Origin: Natrinema gelatinilyticum
GTDB lineage: Archaea > Halobacteriota > Halobacteria > Halobacteriales > Natrialbaceae
Reading direction: 5' to 3'
Assembly: GCF_024266705.1 (NCBI RefSeq)
Contig: NZ_CP100756.1
Coordinates: 434,001-498,000 of the forward strand
DNA length: 64,000 nt
This document shows, in pieces, positions 16,839-24,977 of the stretch. The notes beneath the pieces are model-generated. The model searched no databases. It had not been told where the DNA came from and saw nothing but the letters and a program-made list of their open reading frames with translations. Both the position numbers and the translations under genes were made by a program. How positions within the stretch are numbered: position 1 is the first letter of the stretch; each line of letters begins with the position of its first letter.

Positions 16839-16979
16839 TTACTCGATCGGTGTGTGACGGTTGCGCATTTCCGCGCCGCAATCGGGGCAGGCATTCGGCG
16901 CGGTTGCGCGCACGACGGTACCGCAGCTGAAGCACTCGTAGGTCGATTCCGCCTCGGGATCGAGTTTGATATCTTTCAT
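16839..16979 (-). CDS. 46-aa rubrerythrin-like zinc-ribbon protein
   Basis: A tiny gene, easily missed. The protein starts MKDIKLDPEAESTYECFSCG and later has CPDCGAEMRNRHTPIE before the stop. The two CxxC knuckles form a rubredoxin/rubrerythrin-like ribbon. Several haloarchaeal genomes carry stand-alone proteins of this size and pattern (from memory). The AT-rich stretch upstream (about 17020-17090) could hold its promoter. Metal and function unknown. Confidence 0.75.
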   Translation of the reverse strand: MKDIKLDPEAESTYECFSCGTVVRATAPNACPDCGAEMRNRHTPIE

Positions 16980-17104
16980 GATGGATACGACGGACGGCAT
17001 CGCGTCGAGACGTTCGTCGCATCTAGGAATAATAGGGATATTAGGATGAGCGTGTTCGTCAGATAACTAGCGCCGAGAAAATTTACCTGTTCACTATTCA
17101 ACCC

Positions 17105-17310
17105 CAACCGTCGCCTTTGCCGGAAGTTCCATGTCGTCGAAGACAGCGACGAAAGGTCCCGCTGCACCGTCCGGACGTGGCGGTAGAACGCGAGCGGTGA
17201 AATATCGAGCGTTTCGGCGTCGTCTTCCCCGGAGCGTTCGTATGGCGATTCGAAGTAGCCGCGGTTGGACGCGGGGAAAACGACCTCGAGCGGGGGATCA
17301 GTGCGTCGAC
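17105..17310 (-). pseudogene. Relic of an HTH_10 (bacterio-opsin activator type) gene
   Basis: One minus-strand frame reads NRGYFESPYERSGEDDAETL then DISPLAFYRHVRTVQRDLSS. This closely matches the C-terminal HTH_10 domain of the intact regulator at 24978-27992 (GGYFESPREQSGEDIAETLD, ISPAAFYRHVRTVQRKLFES). The rest of the domain, the sensor domains and the start are missing. It directly follows the glycosyltransferase stop and is a remnant, not a functional regulator. Confidence 0.75.
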
Positions 17311-17369
17311 TAGGTCGAACTCATGGGTGGTGAAGTGCCGGACGTCGAGTCGCTGATGACGCCGAAGCG

Positions 17370-18725
17370 CTACCGATCGGTCCGTTTCGGCCACCCGTCG
17401 CACGTCCGTCTGTCCAGTCGGTCGTCGGTCATCGAGACCCAGCGTACCTCGTTCCAGCTCAATCGGTAGTGACAGGTCTCCGGTTGCAACTTCTCCCAGT
17501 AAATCGTCTGCATTGAGGGAGCGTCCCCATCGCCCGGCGTTATCGGCAGTGGTTCTCCCTCCGGCTCGGCCGCCTGTTGCTTCGTCTGGAGCGTCGATTG
17601 CAGGGCCGGCGAGCCGAGGTGCCAGCTCAGTCCCGACAGGACGAGCACCCCGACGACTGCGACGGTGCCAACGGTCATCCATCGACGACGGTCGGTCCGG
17701 GTAGTATCGTCGCCGCGGTCCGCTGGCGCCGCAGACAGCCACGTCGACACGCGTTCGACCGTGATGGCCACGCCGAGCGCGACGAAGGCGAGATAGAGGA
17801 ACGCGTCCGTCGAACCGTCCAGATCGACGAACAGCACCTGGAGTAAGAGAAACGCGCCGCCTGCGGGTATCCACCACCGCTCTCGGACGTCGCGGACGGC
17901 GGCGGTCGCCCAGCCATAGAACGCTACTGGCAGGAGCAAGGATCCGTAGCCGAAGACCAATAGGAGCGAGTAGATGCGCTCGGCCAGCGAGTACGGTGAA
18001 CCGGCGGACAGCGTCGCGACAACCGTTTCGACGAACATGGGGACGAACGCGCCCGCGGCTGCGAACGGAAGGACGACGGCGGCGGTCACGACGGCACCGC
18101 CGGCGACGGCCCAGAGCGCGCCCGTTCGTCCGTTTCGCTGGTAGGCCATCCCGATCACCAGGAGTGCGAAGACGCCGCCCGACTGCCACGACCCGGCGCT
18201 CAGCGCGGCGACGGCTCCGGCAGGGAAGGGTCGATCGCGAAGGGAGAGTGCGAGCGCGAGGGCGCCGAAGAACAGTGCGTAGACCTGGGCTCGCACCCCT
18301 CCCGGAGAGAGGAGGAAGAGTTCCGGGACGACGAGCATCGTCAGACCGGCAGCGATCGCCGGTGCATCCTCTCCGGTCACGAGCGCTGCCACCCATCCGA
18401 CGAGCAGAACGCTGGCGGCCGCGACGAGCGTCGTTACCACCGAGCTGAGACCGTGCAAGACGAGCATGTCCCCACCCGAGAAGAGGGCGAGGACGGCCGC
18501 GATCCCGAAGGGGACGGGTGGGTTCACGTCCCAGACGTCGATGTACGGAACGCCGCCGTTGAGGACGTACCAGCCCGTGTGCTGGAAGAACGCCGGATCG
18601 GTCCCGATCGACGGCCAGGTGTTGTGCATGAATCTGCTGAAGCCGGCGGCGAACAGGACAGCGACGACCGGTACGAGGACGACCAGCCACCTGGAGCGAC
18701 TCGAGACGCGTGAACGTACGACCAT
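17370..18725 (-). CDS. Multi-pass GT-C-type glycosyltransferase (DolP-mannose-dependent transferase-like)
   Basis: The protein has 451 aa and about 11 hydrophobic helices. Near the N-terminus, SIGTDPAFFQHTGWYVLNGG and VPYIDVWDVNPPVPFGIAA form the lumenal acidic loop typical of GT-C/ArnT-like enzymes that use polyprenyl-phosphate sugars; the Asp there is the likely catalytic base (family knowledge). The C-terminus is a soluble tail with two Cys. I chose the ATG at 18725, one base after the stop of the epimerase gene, so the two are an operon. The tail end near 17370 may have been altered by the adjacent HTH_10 relic. Sugar and acceptor unknown. Confidence 0.78.
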   Translation of the reverse strand: MVVRSRVSSRSRWLVVLVPVVAVLFAAGFSRFMHNTWPSIGTDPAFFQHTGWYVLNGGVPYIDVWDVNPPVPFGIAAVLALFSGGDMLVLHGLSSVVTTLVAAASVLLVGWVAALVTGEDAPAIAAGLTMLVVPELFLLSPGGVRAQVYALFFGALALALSLRDRPFPAGAVAALSAGSWQSGGVFALLVIGMAYQRNGRTGALWAVAGGAVVTAAVVLPFAAAGAFVPMFVETVVATLSAGSPYSLAERIYSLLLVFGYGSLLLPVAFYGWATAAVRDVRERWWIPAGGAFLLLQVLFVDLDGSTDAFLYLAFVALGVAITVERVSTWLSAAPADRGDDTTRTDRRRWMTVGTVAVVGVLVLSGLSWHLGSPALQSTLQTKQQAAEPEGEPLPITPGDGDAPSMQTIYWEKLQPETCHYRLSWNEVRWVSMTDDRLDRRTCDGWPKRTDR

Positions 18726-18726
18726 T

Positions 18727-19818
18727 TCAGATCTGCTGTGATAGTTTCTTCGCGACGGCGAGGGCACCCTGATCCCACGCGACGCGGTGGTCGAGACCGG
18801 TCTCGTCGCCCTCCTCGTCGGCCTCGTAGTTCTCGAGATACCACTCGTAGGTTTCCACGAGCGCCTCACGGTTGGAGTACTCGGGCTCCCAGCCGAGCCC
18901 TTTCAGTTTCTCGACGGAGACGAACGAGTCCTCGTAGGCCGTCTCGTAGACCCACGGATACAGCGGAGAGAGGTTCAGCCTATCCAGTACGCGGAGGGCC
19001 GCGACCGTGAGAAAGGCAGGCGTCCCGATGGTTCGCTTGCCTGTCCCCGCGTAGTCGATGGGTGCCTGAAAGTCCTCTTTCATCGTGCCGTATTCGTCGG
19101 TGCCGACGTTGAACGTGTCGTTGACGCTCTCCTCGTCTCCGGTAAGCATCAATTCGATGGCGGTGACGAGGTCGTGAACGTGCAGCAACTGGTACCGGTT
19201 GTTCCCCCAGCCGACGAGCGGAACGTTCGCGCCATCTTCGATCCAGTCGAACAGCACCTGAAACACACCGAGTCGCTGTGGGCCGATAAACGTCTTCGGC
19301 CGGATGATGGGGACGCACAATCCCATCCGTCGGAAGTCCTGACAGACTTTCTCGGCCTGGATCTTGGCCTCGCCGTACGGTCCGACGCCGTCCAGCGGCG
19401 ACTCCTCGGTGATGGGATGCGTATCGTGCGTTCCGTACACTGCGGTCGAGGAGATATAACAGACTCGCTCAACGCCGTGGTCGGTCGCCGCCCGGAGCAC
19501 GTTTCGCGTCCCGTCGATGGTCGTCTCACGAATGCGGTCGGCGTCCCACAATGGGAGCGCGGCAGCGGTGTGTACGACCGCGATGGCGCCGATCTCCTCG
19601 AGTGCGTCGGCCACGGCCGACTCGCTTCTGACGTCTCCTTCGATAAACGCGATGCCGTCCGTGTCGTCTTCCTCCGCGAACGACTTGAGGTCGAACGCTG
19701 TGACGTTCCATCCCTGATCGCGCAAATACTGACATGTGTGGAGGCCGAGAAATCCGGTGCCGCCCGTGACGAGAACTGAGTCACTCGAGTCGTCGCTAGC
19801 GCGCTCATTATCACTCAT
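18727..19818 (-). CDS. NAD-dependent nucleotide-sugar epimerase/dehydratase
   Basis: The protein has 363 aa. The Rossmann motif SVLVTGGTGFLGLHTCQYL, the Ser of CYISSTAVYGT and the GPYGEAKIQAEKVCQDF segment (YxxxK: Tyr and Lys of the extended SDR active site) are intact. It belongs to the extended-SDR/GalE-like group. The next gene, a membrane glycosyltransferase, starts one base after its stop, so the enzyme probably makes or modifies the sugar that this system handles. The start MSDNERASDDSSDSVLVTGG is acidic, as usual in halophiles. Confidence 0.92.
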   Translation of the reverse strand: MSDNERASDDSSDSVLVTGGTGFLGLHTCQYLRDQGWNVTAFDLKSFAEEDDTDGIAFIEGDVRSESAVADALEEIGAIAVVHTAAALPLWDADRIRETTIDGTRNVLRAATDHGVERVCYISSTAVYGTHDTHPITEESPLDGVGPYGEAKIQAEKVCQDFRRMGLCVPIIRPKTFIGPQRLGVFQVLFDWIEDGANVPLVGWGNNRYQLLHVHDLVTAIELMLTGDEESVNDTFNVGTDEYGTMKEDFQAPIDYAGTGKRTIGTPAFLTVAALRVLDRLNLSPLYPWVYETAYEDSFVSVEKLKGLGWEPEYSNREALVETYEWYLENYEADEEGDETGLDHRVAWDQGALAVAKKLSQQI

Positions 19819-20311
19819 CGTGTATCAAACGGGATGTCTATACGATGCCTCAATAGTGTATCGCCATTAGGAAACCTTAGGCTGAGCAAAGTGATTCTCA
19901 CGCTCGTGAAACCGAGGGACGGTAGCCTGAAAGAGGCGAACGCCGGTCGCACAGTGCAGGCTCGGTTGCCGTCGTGAAACCGGAACCAACGTCTACGAGC
20001 TGAACCGTGGTTTCCGCTGTAATAGTCGCTCGGATCACTTTTGCTCTGTACAACTCGCTATCACTCTACCAAGCGACCCATGCTCGGCGCGCACGGCAAC
20101 AAGATGTTATATCCGAAGGAAAGATCCTGTATCCTGATCTCCCGGTTTCCGTCACCGAAATATTACCACGACGTAACGGGAACCACTGCCCTCGATTAGA
20201 GCGAACCTCCTCTCTGGCGAGGCACCACGGTTTAACAGTCTCCTATCGTCGCAAATCGATGAAAACGAGTCGAATCTTTTTGTCCTCCCTTGTGGCAGGG
20301 GAGACAGATAC
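19819..20311. other. Divergent intergenic region of the glycan cluster
   Basis: 493 bp between the epimerase (minus) and UbiA (plus) genes. I see no convincing gene. It should hold both promoters: CGTATAGACAT on the minus strand around 19843-19855 is a possible TATA for the epimerase, and AT-rich stretches occur at 20102-20120 and 20270-20282 on the plus side. The length is generous for a simple divergent promoter, and the sequence is less GC-rich than the flanks. Confidence 0.4.
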
Positions 20312-21226
20312 ATGTCCCGCGCCCACGTTGACCAGAACCTATTCGGGGGAACCGTCTCGGGTCTGGTAAAGGAGATGCGTCCCTGGCAGTGGTACAAGCA
20401 GAGTATTCTGCTCCTGGGTCTCGTCTTCTCCGAGAACCTGTTCGATCCAACAGCCGTTACGAACGTCGCTCTCGGGATCGTCGCCTTCTGCGCCATCGCA
20501 GGTACGACGTACATCGGAAACGACATCCTCGACATCGAGGAGGACCGCAACCACCCGCGGAAGAAACACCGTCCCATCGCCAGCGGACAAGTCACGATCC
20601 CCGTGGCAGTGTCGTTCGCGATCCTGCTCTTCGTCGGAGGCATCGGTCTTTCCTGGTATCTCGGCCCGCTGTTTCTACTCGTTGTCATCACGTATTTGGC
20701 TCAGAACGCGCTCTACTCCTCATTTCTGAAGGAGATCGTCATCGTCGACGTGATGGTGATCGCCATCGGATTCGTCCTCCGTGCTATCGCGGGCGTCGTC
20801 GCCATCGACGTCTACCTGAGCCCCTGGCTCGTTGTCTGCACGTTCCTTGGGGCGCTAATGCTCGCACTCGGCAAACGCCGCCACGAGATGGTCGAAAGCC
20901 GCGATCCGGCCTCGTCGCGCTCGATTCTCGCCGAGTACACGAGGGAAACGCTCGATCAGTTGCTCGTCGTCGTTCTCGCGGCACTGGTCGTCTCCTACTC
21001 GCTCTATACCTTCTACCGCAGTGGGATGTGGATGATGGCTACGCTCCCGTTCGCCATCTTCGCGGCGTTTCGCTACCACTTTCTCGTCCACACACGCGAC
21101 CTGGGTGGCGACCCGAAGTTTCTCTTCTCAGATATGCCGTTTGTCGTCAATCTCATCGTCTGGGGAGTGCTCGTCGTCGCAGTCCTTTATGGTGTTCCGT
21201 CCCAATTCGTCGAACTGATCGGCTGA
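20312..21226 (+). CDS. UbiA-family prenyltransferase (decaprenyl-phosphate phosphoribosyltransferase-like)
   Basis: The protein has 304 aa and about 8 helices. MRPWQWYKQSILLLGLVFSE near the N-terminus is the signature of the DPPR-synthase branch of UbiA. The first Asp motif is YIGNDILDIEEDRNHPRKKH, followed by RPIASGQVTIP; the second Asp-containing region is EIVIVDVMVIAIGFVLRAIA. Mycobacterial homologues transfer 5-phosphoribose from PRPP to decaprenyl phosphate. Here the acceptor would be a dolichol- or polyprenyl-type phosphate (inference). It is first gene of a UbiA-PHP-flippase operon. Confidence 0.88.
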   Translation: MSRAHVDQNLFGGTVSGLVKEMRPWQWYKQSILLLGLVFSENLFDPTAVTNVALGIVAFCAIAGTTYIGNDILDIEEDRNHPRKKHRPIASGQVTIPVAVSFAILLFVGGIGLSWYLGPLFLLVVITYLAQNALYSSFLKEIVIVDVMVIAIGFVLRAIAGVVAIDVYLSPWLVVCTFLGALMLALGKRRHEMVESRDPASSRSILAEYTRETLDQLLVVVLAALVVSYSLYTFYRSGMWMMATLPFAIFAAFRYHFLVHTRDLGGDPKFLFSDMPFVVNLIVWGVLVVAVLYGVPSQFVELIG

Positions 21227-21252
21227 CTATCTCCCTCCGTACTGAGTCCATC

Positions 21253-21939
21253 ATGACACGACGATACGATCTTCAGGTGCACACGGACGCCTCACCCTGC
21301 TCGAGTACGCCTCCCGAGCGTGTGGCTCAGGCAGCAGTGAACGCGGGACTCGACGGCATCGCCGTCACGGACCACGACACGCTCACTAACGTCGACGCCG
21401 TTCGTGAAGCCGCACCGGACGACCTCGAGGTTATCTCGGCCGTCGAGGTGACGACGACCGAGGGCCACCTCCTGGGGCTCGACGTCACCGAGGCACCGCC
21501 TCCAACCGATCCGCTGGCGGTAGTCGATCACATCCACGATCAGGGCGGCCTCGCCGTCCTCTCGCATCCGTTCGACACGCTCCGTCAGTACTACGAGACT
21601 GACCTCGAAATTCTCGCAGACGCCGTCGACGGCGTCGAAGGGGTGAACTCCCGCTGCGTCCGCCGCAGGTTCAACGAGCGTGCGACGGGATTCGCCGACG
21701 ACCACGACCTGCCGGTGACCGGAGGGAGCGACGCCCACTTCCCGATGGAAGTCGGCCGCGCGTACACTCGCATCGAGGGGGACGGGGCGCTCGCGGACGC
21801 GATTCGGGACGGGCGCGTCCGACCAGGTGGTCGCGGACGGTTCTTCTCGGGGCACGTCGCGACGAAATATCACCAGTTTCGGACAGCCACCGGTCGCGCT
21901 ATGACGAGCCTCGCGTCAGGGGGGTTCCTGCGACGATGA
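21253..21939 (+). CDS. PHP-domain metal-dependent phosphoesterase
   Basis: The protein has 228 aa. The PHP metal-ligand motifs are seen in order: LQVHTDASPCSSTPPE (the first His lies in the HxD position), GIAVTDHDTLTN, ISAVEVTTTEGHLLGLDV, LAVLSHPFDTL and TGGSDAHFPME. Stand-alone PHP proteins of this size hydrolyse phosphomonoesters such as nucleoside or sugar phosphates. It sits 26 bp behind UbiA and overlaps the flippase gene by 4 bp (ATGA). I infer that it could remove the 5-phosphate from the UbiA product. I chose the ATG at 21253. Confidence 0.88.
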   Translation: MTRRYDLQVHTDASPCSSTPPERVAQAAVNAGLDGIAVTDHDTLTNVDAVREAAPDDLEVISAVEVTTTEGHLLGLDVTEAPPPTDPLAVVDHIHDQGGLAVLSHPFDTLRQYYETDLEILADAVDGVEGVNSRCVRRRFNERATGFADDHDLPVTGGSDAHFPMEVGRAYTRIEGDGALADAIRDGRVRPGGRGRFFSGHVATKYHQFRTATGRAMTSLASGGFLRR

Positions 21940-22901
21940 GCGACTACGAGGGGACCGTCGTCAACCGCGGGAGGGCGATCGTTCGCAACCACGGCGTCTG
22001 GCTGACGGCACTCCTCTCGGTCATCGTCTTCCTCGGCCTCGCCGCGTACGCGAACGTCGGCGAGGTGACGAGCGCCCTCATGACCCTGCAATGGCGGACG
22101 TTCGCGGTCGTCATCGGCCTGACGACCGTCGGCTACGGCTTCCGGTTCGCCAAGTGGCACTATTACCTCCGACGCCTCAAGGTGGACGTCTCGCTCGAGA
22201 CGAGTGCCATCGCCTTCTTCAGCGGCCTGATGATGGTCGTCACGCCGGGGAAAGCGGGTGAGATCTGGAAGGCGTGGTTCCTCCGCGACAAGCGCGGCGT
22301 GCCCGCGAGCAAGACCACCTCCGTCGTCGGCGCCGAGCGGATCACGGACCTCATCGCGCTGAGCGCGATGGCCGCGCTCGGGTTGCTGATCTACAGCCGT
22401 TCGTCGCTCCCCGTTGTCGTCGTCCTCTGTGCCATCGTGGCCGGTATCGTTCTGCTCCAGTGGCGACGGGCCAGCCTGGCGGTCCTCGGCCGACTCGAGT
22501 CGGTTCCAGTCGTCGGCGATTACGCGACCGAACTGGAGCGATTCTACGAGAGTACGTACCGCCTGTTCCGATTGCGCCCGCTAGTCGCCTCGACGCTGTT
22601 CAGCCTCGCGGCGTGGGGCCTCGAGGGCGTCGCACTCTGGCTGGTACTCGAGGCGTTCGGCGTCGAGGCCAGCGTCGTGATCGGCCTATTCGTCTTCGGT
22701 CTCGGGTCGGTCGTCGGTGCAGTGTCGATGCTCCCCGGAGGACTCGCGGCGGCGGAGGCGTCGATGGTTGGCGTCTTGCTCACGTTCGGCTACCCCGAAG
22801 CTGTCGCAGCCGCTGCCACGATCGTGATCCGCGTCGGAACGCTGTGGTACGCCGCAGCACTCGGTACGGCGGTGTTTCTCACGTACAAGGCGACCCGCTG
22901 A
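21936..22901 (+). CDS. Lysylphosphatidylglycerol synthase TM region / AglD-like flippase-type membrane protein
   Basis: The protein has 321 aa and about eight helices. MMVVTPGKAGEIWKAWFLRD and KTTSVVGAERITDLIALSA are typical of the LPG_synthase_TM (UPF0104) family, as are FGLGSVVGAVSMLPGGLAAA and the following EASMVGVLL. Haloarchaeal AglD-type proteins of the wider family act in dolichol-linked glycan assembly, and some members are proposed to flip lipid-linked sugars. The ATG overlaps the PHP stop (ATGA), so coupling is likely. It converges on the arylsulfotransferase-like gene. Confidence 0.87.
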   Translation: MSDYEGTVVNRGRAIVRNHGVWLTALLSVIVFLGLAAYANVGEVTSALMTLQWRTFAVVIGLTTVGYGFRFAKWHYYLRRLKVDVSLETSAIAFFSGLMMVVTPGKAGEIWKAWFLRDKRGVPASKTTSVVGAERITDLIALSAMAALGLLIYSRSSLPVVVVLCAIVAGIVLLQWRRASLAVLGRLESVPVVGDYATELERFYESTYRLFRLRPLVASTLFSLAAWGLEGVALWLVLEAFGVEASVVIGLFVFGLGSVVGAVSMLPGGLAAAEASMVGVLLTFGYPEAVAAAATIVIRVGTLWYAAALGTAVFLTYKATR

Positions 22902-22976
22902 GCAGTCCGTCGGGTGGACGTAATCGTACTATTCGACGAACGCTACTAACGCAGGAGAATGCGAGACCGGGGTAGA

Positions 22977-24281
22977 TTACTGGCCGACGTCGAACCGCCG
23001 CCAACCGAGGAGGAGTCCCTCCGCACAGAGCCAGAGCAACCCGAGGGCGATGCCGACGACGTGCAGTAACTGCGGAAGGTGCATCCACGTCGGGAAGACG
23101 TACTGGGCCAGGGCTTCCCCCGTCTCGATCGTCGACCTGACGGGGCCGGGGTCGTCGTCGACTTCAGCCAGTTCGGTCCCGGAAGGGGCGTCCGATGGTT
23201 CCCCGACCCCGATGCGGTCGGCCTCGTACGGGAGCGGAATAACTTCTCCGTCGTGGTCGTGGAACTGCCAGACGACCTCGCCGTCGGGATTGACCTCGAG
23301 CACACGGTTTTTCTGGGAGTCGGTGATCAGTGTGTTACCGTTCGGTAACCGGTCCGCGTCCCGGGGCCACTTGAGCCGCTCACTCGAGGGGCCCGTGTAG
23401 CGCCAGATGTACTCTTCGGACTCGAGGTCGAGTTCGATGATGCGATCGTTCCTGCTGTCGGCAACGACCATCGTTCCTTCATCTTCGATGTATTGGGGAT
23501 TGTGCTGTTCGTCCAGTATGTCGTTGTTCCCGGGTTCGCCGGTTACGTCGACGACCTCATTGGTCTCCGGATCGACTTCGATGACCGCGTCGAAGTTGCG
23601 GAGGCTTATCAGAAAGTTACCGTTCTCGAGTTGGTCGATGTCGTTCGCGTGCGTCCAGTCGTCTTCTTCCCCCTCCTTTTCGGGGCCGCCGTACTTCTCG
23701 TAAAAGGGAGTTCCGGGGGTCAGGTGATTCTCGGCCTGCCACTCCCAGGTAATCTCGCCGTCGCGGTTGACGGTGAACGCGCGATCGTTCCCCATGTCGA
23801 TGATCGCCGTCTGCCCGTTATCCAGACGCTCGACGTCGTGGACCTCATGGTCGTGTATGAATTCGTCGTACCAGTTGTACTCCCAGACGATCTCGTTCGT
23901 TTCCTTGTCGATTTCGACGACGCGATTGTTGACGCAGTGGTCGTCTTTCTCCTCGACCTCGAGATGCTCTTCGGCACACGCTTCGGCGGGCGTTTTGACG
24001 GCGACCGCCGCGAGCACTGTCTCCTCGTCTAGCTGTTTGACGGCAAACACGCGCGAGTCTGGCACCGACCACTCCCAGGCGACCTCGCCGTTCGGCGTCA
24101 GTTCGACGACCCGGCCGTTGTCGTCGTACGAATGAACGCCGACGAGCGTGTTGCCCGGGTACCGTTCGCTCTCGTTCACGACGGTTGGCTCACGATCGAC
24201 GACGGACGCCTGGACGCCGAGCGATGCGGCAAGAAGGACAACGACGGCGGCAGCGACGGCGATACGGGTTCGCCGATTCAT
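22977..24281 (-). CDS. Membrane-anchored arylsulfotransferase-like beta-propeller protein
   Basis: The protein has 434 aa. An N-terminal helix (IAVAAAVVVLLAASLG) serves as signal or anchor. A bladed propeller follows, with repeated NGxxxWEW- and xDRIIELD-type strands (GRVVELTPNGEVAWEW; GNFLISLRNFDAVIEVD; NRVLEVNPDGEVVWQF). HDHEVHDVERLDNGQ carries conserved His residues of the arylsulfotransferase/ASST group. The C-terminus has a second helix (HVVGIALGLLWLCAEGLLL). ASST enzymes transfer sulfate between phenolic esters; archaeal members near glycan genes may sulfate surface sugars (inference). I chose the ATG at 24281. Confidence 0.8.
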   Translation of the reverse strand: MNRRTRIAVAAAVVVLLAASLGVQASVVDREPTVVNESERYPGNTLVGVHSYDDNGRVVELTPNGEVAWEWSVPDSRVFAVKQLDEETVLAAVAVKTPAEACAEEHLEVEEKDDHCVNNRVVEIDKETNEIVWEYNWYDEFIHDHEVHDVERLDNGQTAIIDMGNDRAFTVNRDGEITWEWQAENHLTPGTPFYEKYGGPEKEGEEDDWTHANDIDQLENGNFLISLRNFDAVIEVDPETNEVVDVTGEPGNNDILDEQHNPQYIEDEGTMVVADSRNDRIIELDLESEEYIWRYTGPSSERLKWPRDADRLPNGNTLITDSQKNRVLEVNPDGEVVWQFHDHDGEVIPLPYEADRIGVGEPSDAPSGTELAEVDDDPGPVRSTIETGEALAQYVFPTWMHLPQLLHVVGIALGLLWLCAEGLLLGWRRFDVGQ

Positions 24282-24977
24282 ACGGACAGTGTGTCGCCGA
24301 GTCGATTTGAGGAATGGGCAGGTGATCGAGACGAATAGAGTATGTAGGTCACGGTTTTTTCGGACGGAGTTATGCAACGACTGTAGATAAATCTATGGAG
24401 CATAATAACTTGACTGCAGACCGTTATACAGTGGATTACCTCACGGTTGGCGGCGGTGAGGCTAAACGAGTTGGGAGCATACACTGGATTGGGCGTCACA
24501 GGGTGCAGTAGCAGCTCATTTGGCCTGCATGGACGGTGCGGCTCTCGCTGTCAGGCACGAACCACCAGTCGTGGGTGCTGACCCTTGCGCGTTCTGCAAC
24601 GCCCCTTTTCGTGACTACCATATGAGTAAGTCAGGATAACGCTGTTTGTTGTCACTGGTGAAACTGACAACCACTCGACGTTCGAAGTCAAGGAATAAGA
24701 CAGTGAGGCCGTGATCTCAGCGCCGAGTACGTTCTCAGTCGGTAGCGTTGTTGCCGTCGTCGCCGTTCGGATGGCGGTAGGCCGGATTCTGGATCGGCGA
24801 TAAACCGATAAAACACTCGTCAACGTTCGTGAGGGCCGGAGACCGCTCATCTCGTGAATCTCTCGATTCGCTCGAGCGAGATCATCACCCGGTCGACCGC
24901 TACGGGGTGCTCGAGGACAGCATCGTCGATGGTCCGTCTCGCCGACGCGACTGATTCTCGGCGAAGAGAGCGGTTCG
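24282..24977. other. Gene-poor region with reduced GC
   Basis: About 700 bp in which I find no gene that I can defend. GC and GC3 fall clearly between about 24340 and 24700 relative to both flanks. Open stretches exist on both strands (for example the plus-strand end TGETDNHSTFEVKE before a stop near 24697, and a minus-strand YRHPNGDDGNNATD ending near 24738), but none has a credible start or family. It could be the scar of an element or a decayed gene. Confidence 0.4.

Noticed and set aside
20389..21252. Upstream extension of the PHP-domain protein through the UbiA gene
   Set aside because: The extension is an out-of-frame shadow of ubiA; the PHP motifs begin right after the ATG at 21253.
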